From Amoebophrya sp. A120 (taxonomy: Eukaryota; Sar; Dinophyceae; Syndiniales; Amoebophryaceae), in contig CAJINV010000002.1 of the NCBI GenBank assembly GCA_905178155.1, positions 11,720,591 through 11,784,590 of the forward strand: a DNA stretch of 64,000 bases, given 5' to 3'. The translations under genes and the position numbers were made by a program. Positions 24,890 to 35,266 of the stretch are shown here, in pieces. Each line of letters starts with the position of its first letter. The first letter of the stretch is position 1. The notes beneath the pieces are model-generated. The model was not told where the DNA came from and searched no databases. It worked only from the letters and a program-made list of their open reading frames with translations.

Positions 24890-26389
24890 ATGTCTTCATT
24901 GCGACTTTGTCTGAGCCTTCTGGCCGCGTCTGCGCGCACGCTCGCGGATGCAGTGCAGCTCAATGCCGGATCTTCGAATGCGCGGCGCAACGGCTTCTGG
25001 ACGCAGGCGCCCGGCGGGAGCGCCCCTCCGGCGCATCAGCTCGGCCGTCCCAGGATTTTCTTGCCGCACCAGAGTGCTAGCTTTAGTTCCTTGCAATGTA
25101 GTAGCCAACACACACCGGTAACTTCGATCCTCCCAAGCGGATCTCCCGTCGATTCTGCAGCGCCTTCGATTCTGTCCAGCGCCCGGACGTTGGTAAGGGG
25201 GCGGGACGGCGACGGTGGTCGTCCTCCACCACTACAGCATACGATGACGACTGACTTCGAGCGGCAGCGGCAACTTGATGTGATTTCCGCAAACCGGATA
25301 GCGGACTTTTCGCGAGATACATGCGAGCTGGCGTTCAAGCAAGTCGCAAAACACGCAGTGGTTATCTCCATTCAGGCCCTTCTGGATTTGCTTTGCACCT
25401 CCACTGGCTTGTTGGATGAACTTAGCAGGATACACCAGGGCACGGTGGTCAAAGAACCGGAGGAGGAAAGCTCAGAGGAGTTTCCCAACCCCTGGTTGAC
25501 GCGTTGTGTCGCGCACATCACGCCCCACGTTCTGGTTTTCGTTAATTTTGCCGTGGATTGTTGCTACCCCATGTACTTCTACCGTGCTCTTCGGTTCTTG
25601 CAGCGGCAAAGACGTGGATACCACGCGCGTGAACCCGCGGACTTGTATTGTTGCGAAAATCATGAAGATCATAGGGGTGCTCGTGCTGTGATGCAAGAGC
25701 AAGACGCAGAAGCTCGGTCTTGGCAAGGTAGCAGCCACGCTGACGGCCTTCGTGCTACGGATGATATGTCTGGAGCTGGTGGCTCCTCGGTCTTTTCAAG
25801 CAGTGTGGCAGCGGCTGAGGACATGGACGTGGATACTGGAGAGCAGCAATTTATGGAAGACGACCGCGGAGAACGACTTGCAGAGGAAAGCCGTACAGCT
25901 ACACCCTCCACACCCAGTACTCGAGTTTCACTTGCAGGTAGCAGAACGGAGTGGAGTGCGAGCGTCTCGACTGTGTCTGCTGCTTGCAGCACTCTTCAAA
26001 CAACAGAATCAAACTCTAACGCAAACAGTCCTGCTTCCCCGCGTTCATCACTTTATCTTATTAACGGGTCGACGTCCGCGGTCATCTCGCCCCCAATGCA
26101 GTCGGAAACTCCAAATCGGCGTAGCGTGCGCACGGCGTGGATCGGGGAGGGGACGAACAGGTCGTCGTTATTTGCGAATGTACTTGGAAAATGCAAAACG
26201 TCGTGCCGACCTGATTTATGGTTCAGAACCTTAGCTGCAGAGCTTGCCAAAGATAAACACCTGATTCCAGAGCTCGCAAGCCTCGACGAAGCGCAATTTC
26301 GGCGGTTCGTGGTCGTTTGTCGTGTCCGCGAAATTTTTTGCTGCTTCTGCTGCAAAGAAGAGAATACGCCGTCTTGCTGCGTCTTGTAG
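24890..26389 (+). CDS. Hypothetical 499-aa protein with N-terminal signal-like segment and CCVL C-terminus
   Basis: I chose the first ATG of the frame. The N-terminus (LRLCLSLLAASARTLADA) looks like a signal peptide or short anchor. A hydrophobic stretch around residues 205-230 (HVLVFVNFAVDCCYPMYFY) could be membrane-embedded. Residues 270-430 are acidic and Ser/Thr-rich and probably disordered. The protein ends in a cysteine cluster (CCFCC ... CCVL) whose last four residues fit a CaaX prenylation box with Leu last. No introns are evident, and I recognise no family. If the CaaX box is real, the N-terminal hydrophobic segment may be an anchor that leaves the C-terminus in the cytosol, or the start may differ. 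Confidence 0.6.
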   Translation: MSSLRLCLSLLAASARTLADAVQLNAGSSNARRNGFWTQAPGGSAPPAHQLGRPRIFLPHQSASFSSLQCSSQHTPVTSILPSGSPVDSAAPSILSSARTLVRGRDGDGGRPPPLQHTMTTDFERQRQLDVISANRIADFSRDTCELAFKQVAKHAVVISIQALLDLLCTSTGLLDELSRIHQGTVVKEPEEESSEEFPNPWLTRCVAHITPHVLVFVNFAVDCCYPMYFYRALRFLQRQRRGYHAREPADLYCCENHEDHRGARAVMQEQDAEARSWQGSSHADGLRATDDMSGAGGSSVFSSSVAAAEDMDVDTGEQQFMEDDRGERLAEESRTATPSTPSTRVSLAGSRTEWSASVSTVSAACSTLQTTESNSNANSPASPRSSLYLINGSTSAVISPPMQSETPNRRSVRTAWIGEGTNRSSLFANVLGKCKTSCRPDLWFRTLAAELAKDKHLIPELASLDEAQFRRFVVVCRVREIFCCFCCKEENTPSCCVL

Positions 26390-27049
26390 GAAGAAACGTG
26401 TGCTCATGATGCAAGCGAGGCGTCGTCAGAAAAGTTGGCCTTATGTCTTGTTCGCCCGCTCTAGTGTTTTCGTTTCTTGTATGCGCTTGCATTGATAATT
26501 TCTACATTGCGGTGAGAGGCGCGGCCGTCAATCGGTCATACACCTGGATCGATTCGTGCACCTCTGCCTACTCTGACGTTCAAAAAAAGAATATGAGAAA
26601 AAGTTTTCTCGTCGTCGCATATTGTCGGTGCGTTCCCCAAAGCTTCTCGGTCCGTCCTAAAAAAATGGCGCTTGTTTTCATCGTCATCGCCGGTTCGTTG
26701 CACGCAGTCTAGCAGTCGTTCAGGCATTGTAGTCCTTCTTGATTTTTTTTCGTCCATTTCGTGCATACTGTTCATACACACGCATGCAAGGTCGACGGTA
26801 AGTTTCCAAAATATGTGTGTACGAAGAACGCCATCCTTATCCTCTCTATCCGACATAAACAGTATTAAGGATGCCCCGAAACTTTTCCTCTCGTTTATCC
26901 CGTCACTGCGTATCCCGCAGTGCCTATGTCTAGATTGTGTCCAGATTTAGAAAATAACCACAAGTTGTTCGTTGTTTGTAAGAGGTCAAAATTCCCAAGA
27001 AATATACCAGTTGTGAAATTCAGCACCCGGCCGCACTGAATATCGGGCC
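26390..27049. other. Intergenic spacer
   Basis: I see only short open frames (for example 26443-26712) of uneven composition. No gene or repeat is supported. Confidence 0.45.
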
Positions 27050-30000
27050 ATGGAGGATTTTATCGCCGCACGTCTAGCGGAGACGCTGGCGCGCGCCAAA
27101 GCCGTTGCGAAGGAAGCCCAGGAGCGCATATCTGCACGAACCGCGCCTGTTGGTCCGACCGTCGGCCAAACCACAGAGGCGCGCCGAAGTACTTCGCCGG
27201 ATAGTTCCTTCACAGCTTCCGCGCAGAAGAGGAGCCACGCAACGCGATCGAGATCAACTTCGCAGATGCTGCGGGCCAAAGTGCTACCGATCACATTGGA
27301 CGATTTGCTGTTGGATAGAGATGCTGTTGACCAGAATCAGTCACCAGACGCGAGCTGCAAAACTATTGTTGCGAGTGCCGAATGCGATCTGCAGCGCAAC
27401 GAGCTGCAAGAGCTGCGGGCAGTCGATACTACTACGTTCGAACCACAAAGAACCGTGGTCGTCAAAAATGATCGTCAACGAACCAACTGCAGCTGTAGCC
27501 CGCCCGTTGCACCGAGTGCGTCGCAGCCTTCCGGATCCAACAGGAAACCGCCCAGCACCATACCAAGTTCGTCCGTCCCGGCGGTTCCCGGGCTGGATCT
27601 AGCGGCCTTGAAAAGACGAAGACGGGATCTGAAAAAACTGAGTCTCACAAGTAAGCCGTTCGTGCAGACCACGAAAAATGCGAAGGTGATGCTACCCTTC
27701 GTGTTCATGGACCTGAACGAAAGCAGCGACCACGGGAGTAGTATGAACTTGAACGATAGCACGAGCGAGGCGAATTTATCCAGCCACGACGAGGGTGCGC
27801 GCAACAGCGTGGCGAGTACCAAGGAAGCGAAGGAAAAGGCAAATCCGGACCGGGCGGAAACGGTGGACGACGCTGCTTTTCTAAATCCACCGGCGGCCCC
27901 AACCTCGTCCACCGAGAGCAGAGCCGTGCGGGCGGAGGGGTCGATCCTGCCCATGGATATCGAAAACATTGCCGAGCTAGCATCGGAGTCCGACGAGCTG
28001 GGGCCTCCTGAGCCGGTCGACGCCAATCATCTGGCAGGAAGCGAGGCCACCGCAAGCGCAAGTGCTGTGGATACGAGTGTGACCGCGTCCGCAGGAACAT
28101 CTGCAGCAGCTGCAGCTGGACAGGCGCCTGACGCCGGGAGCGCCCGTGCAGGATCTTCGGACGCGAATGAGCAAAGCAGCACCCCACAGGATACGACGAG
28201 AACGGAAGTGACATCCAATCCTTCCGAGCATTCCACCTTGCGGTCGCTGTACTTGGCGACGGGAAACAAGGATAAGCGCGGGCCGACTGGCGGCAGGCCG
28301 CCGCCGAAAGTCACGCAGTCAAAGACCCCTCCGCTGAGCAGCAGTTCGCTCACTGCGACGGGTCAAACCTCCCAACAGGCGGCGTCAAAACTGGGTACGC
28401 GCGCGGCGGGCGCCCAAGCCCAGCCTGAAACACCATCAGTCTATTCCGCGCGTAGCAGCAGCGCGTCGAGCGATGTGCCGACGATGGTAGGGACAAGCGT
28501 GCTCGTGATGAACAGTGGCGACAAGAAGAGAAGCCAGAGTCTCGAGCCAGCGGCACTGCGGGAGAACTTTTTGCAGTACTCTCCCGGGGTTCGCCCGGGG
28601 CAGCTTGGCGCGATTCGGAACGCGCGCGCGAGGAACCGGAAGCAGCGCGCCGAGGCCTACAGCCAGCATCTGTACGAAAAGCACCAGGCATATGAGGAAG
28701 ATAAGCGGAGCAAGCGGGAGCAGCAGGAGCTGGAAACCCAGACGGAGCGGGAGCACGGTAGGCTCCGCTTGCTGCTGCAGCACAAGAACAGAAAGCGGCT
28801 GCTCTCGCCCGAGCAGCAAAGCTCCAGCACGGGCCTCCCCGGCCTGGAGGACAGCAAGAAGCTGGTCAGCCAGTTGTCGCGGCGGAACAAGGAGGAGGTG
28901 GCCGAGATCACGAAACGCCTCTACGATGGCGCGTTGCACCACCGGCAGGAGGAACTCGAGTACCGGAAACTGGAGTTCCAGAAGCCGCTGCTAGACGAGC
29001 AGAAGCAGCGGGCGCTTGACCGGAAAAAGGCGGTGCAGTACTACCACCACATGGTGCGCCCACACGCCCCGCCGGTGGAGAGGCCGCGCGCGAGCCGGAG
29101 TCTGTCGGCCGTGGGCTTCCATGACCGGCTGGACCACGAGGTGAACTATCGGAAGCGGAAGCTTGCGGAGCGGCAGGCAAAGCAAATCGCGGAGGCCGAT
29201 GAGCGGATCAAGGCCGCACAGCAAAAGTTGCACGATCGCAACGAGGAGCACTTCCACGGCCGACACGGGGAGGCGGGGCCCAGCTCTCCCTTCCAGCGCA
29301 GCCCCAAGGAGCTGCAGATCTGGCTGCAGACCGTGCTCGGCGAGCGCGAGCGCAGCCTCCGCGAGCGGTCGCGCGAGCGTGAGGAGCGGGAGAAGCAGCA
29401 TTTGGAAAAGGAGCTGGGGGTTTTCTGGAAAAAGGAAGAGGAGCTGAAGGCGCGCGTGTCCGCGGATCAGCTGGACGATCGGTTTGAGTCGCTGTACGAG
29501 GATGCGATGCAACGACTCGAGACCCAGGAGCAGCGAAAAGCAGCGAAGGCCGCAGAGGAGGCGACCTCCCTCCGCGCAGCGCGGGAGCGGGTCGCTCTCG
29601 ACATCGAGACCAACGCGAGCACCGTGGCTCCCAAGCGAAAATACAACAAGGATTCCACGGTGTTTGACGTGCTGTACCAGAACGCGACCGTCCGGAAGAA
29701 GGCGATCGATCGGCGGAAGAAGGAAGAGGATTACGATCTGCAAATGGACATGCGGCGCGCTGGCGCCCACGTGCGGAACAAGGTCAACCGGCAGTACGAC
29801 AAGCACTGCGGGCCCGCCATGAAAAAGGTCCGGGAACAGTCTTCCACCTTCGAGCGGCTCCACCTGCGCACGGACCAGCTCATCGAAAAGTGCACGACCG
29901 AGGGCGGCGCCATGTCCGTGAGCTCGCTGCCGCGGTCGATTCTGAAGCAGAAAGAAAAAAAAGAGCACTACGCGCTCGGCCCGGCCGCGTGTTTCGAAGC

Positions 30001-33000
30001 CGAGCTGGCGACCTTTGATCCGCAAACCGGGGCACGAAAGAGGGTCGACTACGCCCACATTCAGAACCTGCACGATCAGCACTTGATCAAACAGGTCCGC
30101 CGCGTGCAGCTGGTCATCGCGAGGGACGTTTTGTGGGACCGGCTCTTGCGGCTGGCGCGGGAGCGGGTCGCGCAGACGACCAACGGGACCGGGATGGAAC
30201 TGCATCGCAAACTGCAGAACCTCGACACTGTCGCCAACCAGGTCACGTTTTTGAAGGAGCAGGTGGATCTGTTGAAAGCCGAGGCGACGCGACGGGAGCG
30301 CGAAGAACAAGCGAAAGTAATAGATGTTGGCGTTGATGACACGACCGCCTCTGGCGCAGCAGCCCGGGTTAATAGTAAAACTCTTGCGGAGGTAGACGAC
30401 ATCCCAGCGAGATTTTCACCCGCAGGCCGTGGCAAGAAGGTGAAGCAAAAGCAGCCGTGGCAGCCGCACTGGCACAAGCTGGACGTGCTCGAGCGGGTAC
30501 AGCCGGACCGGAAAATTTTGGAAACCGTCCTGGACAGGGAGGATGCCGACGAGACGGCGAAGAGCCACGAGGTTGCGGAGTTGGTGGCTTTCGCGGAGAC
30601 CCGGGTGTACAACAAGGCGTTTTCCAAAGACAGCAAAAATGGCATGGTGGTCAAGAAGAAGGAAGCCACGACATCATCGCCGGTGACTGCGTTGAGTGCC
30701 CAGGAGTTGAAAGAACTGGTGAGGGACTTCGAACAGCGGTACCTGGTAGCGCGGGAAAAGATCCCCTTCCTTGCGGACGCCTATGACGTGTCCGTGAAGC
30801 AGACCCGGGAGGCCGCGGCGAAGTCGGCCGGATTTAAGGACTTGGAGCTCACCAGCAGCAAGGAGGTCATCGCACACACCGCGAAGCGCCGCGCTATTAC
30901 GACACACCCGCTTCAGCGCATGAAGGCCAATTCCGGCAGCCAGTCCAACCACTCCATCACGAGCAGCCTGCGTGTCACAAGGCCGGGAACCGACGCAAAA
31001 GCGGCCGGGAAAGGAGTTCGGATTGCTCCTGCAGCATCTTTATCATCCGCGGGAGTAATGAACGATATCTTGGAGGGTGGTGCGGAGTCTGACGCGCTGA
31101 TGCAATCCGCCGGGGAGATGATGCCCGACCACGACCGCGACATGCTGTCTGCGGGGGAGCAAATGCACTTTGCGGGCGAGGAAGTTGATCTCGCGTCGAG
31201 CAAAAATGAGAAAGAACCCGGCCTCAAGGGGGGCATGCGGAGATCGTTTTCCAATCCAGGGTCGAAGCAGACGAGAAGAATGCAGGACCAGAAGCAAACC
31301 AAGCTCGCGTCCCGCTGGCTGGCGTCGCAGCACCACAGTCCCCCGAAGTCGCAGCCGAGACTGGTGAAGCAGGTGGAGATTGTGAATCTGACTGCCACGG
31401 AGACGAAGACCGGGAAAAAGTCCACGGTGTTGGTGGACCCCAGCGAGTCGCTGCTCGACAAGCACCGGCGTCTGACCGCGGAGGCGGAGCTGATGCGCGC
31501 TTTGGCGTTGGAGGGCGGCAAGCCTGCGGCAGACCTGGCGAACGTGGCGGACAAGCAGCGGGCCTGGCTAACGGAATCCGAGTTCTTGCAGAATTCGGAG
31601 CTGATTTCCCCGCGGCGAAAATTGTTCAACCCCCGCACCCGGGTCCGCAGCATGTCGCCGTCCAACAGCTACAACGCCGTGGACGGGAAGTTTCTTGCGA
31701 AAAACAAGGCCCTGCTCTTCCACGATGAGCAAGTGGAGGTGGCGTTGCGCGAAGCCACTGCGGACCTTGTGGAGGTGATGGAAAAGCAGCTGTTTCCGGA
31801 GGGCTTGTTTCTCCCAATAACAAGAAGTTCTGTTTTTACCAGCAGTCTCGACGAGCAGTTCAGGGACAGCAATGCGAAAATCGCGAAATTGCTGTCCTGT
31901 TCGAGGGGGTTCAAGCAGCCGCCGAAAGCTGGAACAAATCTCTCTTCAACATCATCAGCTGCAACAACGACCTCATCTCTACTGCAAATAACCGGCGACG
32001 AAGCTGCGCTTTCCTCCCTCGCGGCGAAGCAACAGGAGAAGATCACCACCCTGGCGCAGCACGCACGGTTCGTGATTGCGGACGAGTTCGGCGATCCGCG
32101 GGACGTAGTAGTGGACTTGAAGCCGATAGACAATTTCACGGGCCAGAATCGCGGCCCTCTAGCTGCCACGCGGCAAACGTCGTTCCGCGACCTGGACCGC
32201 AAGCAGGGAAAGCACCTCCGCCACGACGCGCGCAGCCCGTCGCGGATCGCGCGGACCATCCAGGCGCTGGACTCCGGGAAGTTGAACTTAGAGGAAGTGG
32301 TTCGCCTCACGATCGCGAAGTGCCTGACGACCAGCGAGAACAACGTGAACACCTCGAACAGCACGCGGAAGGAGAGCGTGCTGAAGAAGCACAATGTGCT
32401 GGTCACCCAATCCGTGCTGGAAACCGAGCTGACGCGGCAGTTCGAGCGGTACGAGAACAAAAAGGAGATCGACTTCAAGACGCTTGCGTTCTACTGCCGC
32501 CAGATTTTGGCGCTGGTGATCAAGCGGAAGCACGCGCACGTGCAGAAGGCGCGCGAGGAGCAGGCGGCGGTAAAGATCACCGAGGAGCTGCGGAACGCGC
32601 AAAGCAAGCGGAGAGCCGAAATCGACGCGTACCGCAAGCGGTTTCTGGACTTGACCCGGTTCGAGCACACCACCGTGCGCCCGACGATCGCGCACCCCTG
32701 TCTGATCGGCACGGAGAAGGAGAAGGAGGAGAGCCGCCAGCAGCTGGAGCAGACGCTGGGCAAGAAGCTGGAGCGCGCGGAGAAGGTGCTGGCGTTGACG
32801 GCGCAGCGGAGGAGCGAGAGGCGCGGGGCGGAGAAGAAGAGTCACGATCACCAGGAGATGCTGCGGAGCAGTAGTAGACGCGGTTCGAAGATGGCCAGTG
32901 GTGCGGCCGCCGGCGGGTTCTTCGAAAACGCGACTCAGTGGATTCCGACGAAAAACGTCAAGGCGGAGAACCGGAAGTCACTTGCGGGCGCAACAGGTTC

Positions 33001-33964
33001 ATCTTCCGACGCAATGGTGAACATTCAGGAGATGGTCAGCGAGATTCAGACCTACGGCTACCAGCCTGCGGAGCGGGTTTCCCACGCGGCCAAGATGGCG
33101 CTCGCGAAGAGGAAGGAAGCAAGACGGCGCACGACGTCCGTCGGATTCGCCGCGCCCGACGTGCTGAACTTTTCCGTGTCGGACCAGGGAACCGAACAGA
33201 TTTACAGCACTACTTCAGGGGAAGAAGCGGAGATGTCGTATCCCCGCCCGCGGCCGGTCGAGACGGCACTGTACGACGGGCAGCTCGACTCCGAGTCAGA
33301 GGACCATGTGGAGCTAGACTCCAGCCTCGGCGGAGGTCCTTCTGGCGACATTCTGTCGCCATCCAAAGACAATGTGCTGTCCTCGACCAACGAGAGCGCG
33401 TCGATCATCGGCGCGCCGACGGACGGACAGGTGACGAGGATGAAACAAGGAACTAGTGATCTCGAAACTGGACAGGCAGAAGCGCGAGTGCCGAGTACGC
33501 TTTACCAGCTGGGCCAGAATTCCGACTCCTCCTTGGAGGAGAGGCCAGACTTCATGCCGGGCGAGCCGCAAGACGCAGTTTTGACTGCAGATCGCGACGA
33601 GCAAAACCTCCACCGGTACTACACCACGGCCAGCATGGAAGAGTTCGAGAGCGACCCGGACGCTAAAGCAGCTGAAGCTGTGGATTCGAATGAGGAGAAG
33701 AATCCTGCAGCTGCGCTCTCCGTCAGAGACTCGGCTGCCGCCGCCTCCGGTTCCGTAAGTAGAGCCTCCGACTCCGCACGACTGTCAGCTGGTATAATAT
33801 CATCGGGGGATCCCGTGAGCAACTATCCGGAGAGCAGCACGGTGGACCCGCTGGCTTCCGCCGCCGAAAAGATGATCTCGCAGCAAGATTCTGCGATGTT
33901 GGAAGAGCTCGAGGAGGACGCTGGCGCCGTGCCAGCCAAAATTTTAGAAGAAGCCGTAGACTGA
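27050..33964 (+). CDS. 2,304-aa coiled-coil protein, single exon
   Basis: One uninterrupted frame runs from an ATG, with high GC at third positions like its neighbours. The N-terminal 500 residues are Ser/Thr/Ala-rich and low in complexity. About residues 520-900 form a long charged region dense in Glu, Arg, Lys and Gln with heptad-like spacing (for example YSQHLYEKHQAYEEDKRSKR), typical of coiled coils. Further coiled-coil segments occur at about 1050-1120, 1780-1960 and around 2000. The C-terminus is acidic and Ser-rich. There is no signal peptide or membrane segment. Length and composition suggest a cytoskeletal, axonemal or centrosomal scaffold, but no named domain is visible, so function is open. 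Confidence 0.85.
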   Translation: MEDFIAARLAETLARAKAVAKEAQERISARTAPVGPTVGQTTEARRSTSPDSSFTASAQKRSHATRSRSTSQMLRAKVLPITLDDLLLDRDAVDQNQSPDASCKTIVASAECDLQRNELQELRAVDTTTFEPQRTVVVKNDRQRTNCSCSPPVAPSASQPSGSNRKPPSTIPSSSVPAVPGLDLAALKRRRRDLKKLSLTSKPFVQTTKNAKVMLPFVFMDLNESSDHGSSMNLNDSTSEANLSSHDEGARNSVASTKEAKEKANPDRAETVDDAAFLNPPAAPTSSTESRAVRAEGSILPMDIENIAELASESDELGPPEPVDANHLAGSEATASASAVDTSVTASAGTSAAAAAGQAPDAGSARAGSSDANEQSSTPQDTTRTEVTSNPSEHSTLRSLYLATGNKDKRGPTGGRPPPKVTQSKTPPLSSSSLTATGQTSQQAASKLGTRAAGAQAQPETPSVYSARSSSASSDVPTMVGTSVLVMNSGDKKRSQSLEPAALRENFLQYSPGVRPGQLGAIRNARARNRKQRAEAYSQHLYEKHQAYEEDKRSKREQQELETQTEREHGRLRLLLQHKNRKRLLSPEQQSSSTGLPGLEDSKKLVSQLSRRNKEEVAEITKRLYDGALHHRQEELEYRKLEFQKPLLDEQKQRALDRKKAVQYYHHMVRPHAPPVERPRASRSLSAVGFHDRLDHEVNYRKRKLAERQAKQIAEADERIKAAQQKLHDRNEEHFHGRHGEAGPSSPFQRSPKELQIWLQTVLGERERSLRERSREREEREKQHLEKELGVFWKKEEELKARVSADQLDDRFESLYEDAMQRLETQEQRKAAKAAEEATSLRAARERVALDIETNASTVAPKRKYNKDSTVFDVLYQNATVRKKAIDRRKKEEDYDLQMDMRRAGAHVRNKVNRQYDKHCGPAMKKVREQSSTFERLHLRTDQLIEKCTTEGGAMSVSSLPRSILKQKEKKEHYALGPAACFEAELATFDPQTGARKRVDYAHIQNLHDQHLIKQVRRVQLVIARDVLWDRLLRLARERVAQTTNGTGMELHRKLQNLDTVANQVTFLKEQVDLLKAEATRREREEQAKVIDVGVDDTTASGAAARVNSKTLAEVDDIPARFSPAGRGKKVKQKQPWQPHWHKLDVLERVQPDRKILETVLDREDADETAKSHEVAELVAFAETRVYNKAFSKDSKNGMVVKKKEATTSSPVTALSAQELKELVRDFEQRYLVAREKIPFLADAYDVSVKQTREAAAKSAGFKDLELTSSKEVIAHTAKRRAITTHPLQRMKANSGSQSNHSITSSLRVTRPGTDAKAAGKGVRIAPAASLSSAGVMNDILEGGAESDALMQSAGEMMPDHDRDMLSAGEQMHFAGEEVDLASSKNEKEPGLKGGMRRSFSNPGSKQTRRMQDQKQTKLASRWLASQHHSPPKSQPRLVKQVEIVNLTATETKTGKKSTVLVDPSESLLDKHRRLTAEAELMRALALEGGKPAADLANVADKQRAWLTESEFLQNSELISPRRKLFNPRTRVRSMSPSNSYNAVDGKFLAKNKALLFHDEQVEVALREATADLVEVMEKQLFPEGLFLPITRSSVFTSSLDEQFRDSNAKIAKLLSCSRGFKQPPKAGTNLSSTSSAATTTSSLLQITGDEAALSSLAAKQQEKITTLAQHARFVIADEFGDPRDVVVDLKPIDNFTGQNRGPLAATRQTSFRDLDRKQGKHLRHDARSPSRIARTIQALDSGKLNLEEVVRLTIAKCLTTSENNVNTSNSTRKESVLKKHNVLVTQSVLETELTRQFERYENKKEIDFKTLAFYCRQILALVIKRKHAHVQKAREEQAAVKITEELRNAQSKRRAEIDAYRKRFLDLTRFEHTTVRPTIAHPCLIGTEKEKEESRQQLEQTLGKKLERAEKVLALTAQRRSERRGAEKKSHDHQEMLRSSSRRGSKMASGAAAGGFFENATQWIPTKNVKAENRKSLAGATGSSSDAMVNIQEMVSEIQTYGYQPAERVSHAAKMALAKRKEARRRTTSVGFAAPDVLNFSVSDQGTEQIYSTTSGEEAEMSYPRPRPVETALYDGQLDSESEDHVELDSSLGGGPSGDILSPSKDNVLSSTNESASIIGAPTDGQVTRMKQGTSDLETGQAEARVPSTLYQLGQNSDSSLEERPDFMPGEPQDAVLTADRDEQNLHRYYTTASMEEFESDPDAKAAEAVDSNEEKNPAAALSVRDSAAAASGSVSRASDSARLSAGIISSGDPVSNYPESSTVDPLASAAEKMISQQDSAMLEELEEDAGAVPAKILEEAVD

Positions 33965-34777
33965 ACTGCTCAAGGCGAGCCGTAAAGGAACTTAGCGCAA
34001 AAACACAAGTAAGTACCCCTTGATTGTTGTTTGTGCGACACATTTTACGGATATAATCTTCTAGTTGTGTGTGTTTTCATCTTTTTGTTTCAAGTTTTTG
34101 CTTTCAGGACCAAACAAAATGTTTTTCGCACCAACACCGCGAGCAAGCTGTTTCTAAAAGAAAAATCGAGCGAAGCGAACTAATTCGAAGGTGTGTTTTC
34201 GCCACTTTTTGATTGTAGTGTTTCTTTGTCGGCGGTCGAAATCTTGCAATTGTAACGACCAGAAAAGTTGTACTAGTTCGTGGACAATCTTCGGTACCGG
34301 AAGAAAGGCAGAGCAAATTTACGAAATGATCCCAAAGTCAGGCGGAGATCCAAATCGAGATCTGGAAATAGAAAGCGATCTTCGAGGCCTGTTGAGATCG
34401 ATTCTCCAAGGTTCAAAAAAGTATTGGCCATGTCGGTTCGTTCCCCGTAGATCGGTTACGTTTTCTATTGCAGACGTGCCCGTGACCTGATTCTGAAATT
34501 GGTGAAGCCACACAATCTCAATTCGCATCCAAGTGTTTTATTTCCTTCTCTTGCAGCCGAATTTCAATTTGATAACGCTACGCTAGTTTTTGATGATTCG
34601 GTTTTTCACTTGAAGTCGTAAAACGCAATATTAGAAGATAAAAAGTAAGACAATTTTAACATTAATTTGAGCCAGATCAAGAACTGTTCTTGATCGGAAA
34701 AAATTATTGCACATAGGACATAAAAATTGACCAATTGCAGAAGTTGGAAAGAGATTGAATGCTTGTTGGGAAAGAGA
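33965..34777. other. Intergenic spacer
   Basis: No gene is supported. GATC occurs repeatedly at about 34326-34452. An upstream non-coding exon of the next gene is possible, because AATTGCAG precedes its frame at about 34733. Confidence 0.4.
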
Positions 34778-35266
34778 ATGCCTGACCCAGTGGCCGAACC
34801 TGAAAAGGCCCCGCGTTGTCGCGACGACCGCAACCCGATCGGTGTGTGCGCGTGCGACAAGCGCGACGAGCCCAGCTGTTGCTGTGTGTGGTTCTGTGCA
34901 CCGTGCGTGTTTACCAACTACGAAGGTTGCAACCTCGTCGCGGTGCTCGTCTGGCTGTTTCCCTTTTTCTTCGCGCCCTACGTGTGGTGCTGCTGGCAGC
35001 CGCCCATCTGGGGCCGGCACTACAACAAGGAGCGGATTCTCATCGGGCAAGCGCACAAGACAAAGTTCGTCGCCACCGGATCGGCGGCCGCCGCGGGGAC
35101 CGCTTGCGGCGCGCAGGCGTTCCCGGAGTGGAATGACGACGTGAACAGCTTTCGGTGGAGTTCCCTGGTGAACGAACAAAACAGCTACATTGAAAATTGC
35201 GAAGACGAGGAGGAGTTTCCGCTTGTTCTGGCCCAGCCCGGGGGAAACTACAACGGCGGGAACTAG
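34778..35266 (+). CDS. Small Cys-rich membrane protein (162 aa)
   Basis: The frame starts at the ATG encoding MPDPVAEPEK. Residues about 18-45 are Cys-rich (CACDKRDEPSCCCVWFCAPC) and precede a hydrophobic segment LVAVLVWLFPFFFAPYVWCCW (about 50-70), followed by a hydrophilic tail. The arrangement recalls small Cys-rich membrane proteins such as the PLAC8 group, but the spacing is not diagnostic. The composition of alternative frames is clearly worse. The function is unknown. Confidence 0.6.
   Translation: MPDPVAEPEKAPRCRDDRNPIGVCACDKRDEPSCCCVWFCAPCVFTNYEGCNLVAVLVWLFPFFFAPYVWCCWQPPIWGRHYNKERILIGQAHKTKFVATGSAAAAGTACGAQAFPEWNDDVNSFRWSSLVNEQNSYIENCEDEEEFPLVLAQPGGNYNGGN

Noticed and set aside
28991-30310. 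439-codon minus-strand frame
   Set aside because: It is a mirror of the coiled-coil gene. Its Leu/Arg/His-rich composition is what the complement of Glu/Lys/Gln-rich codons gives.
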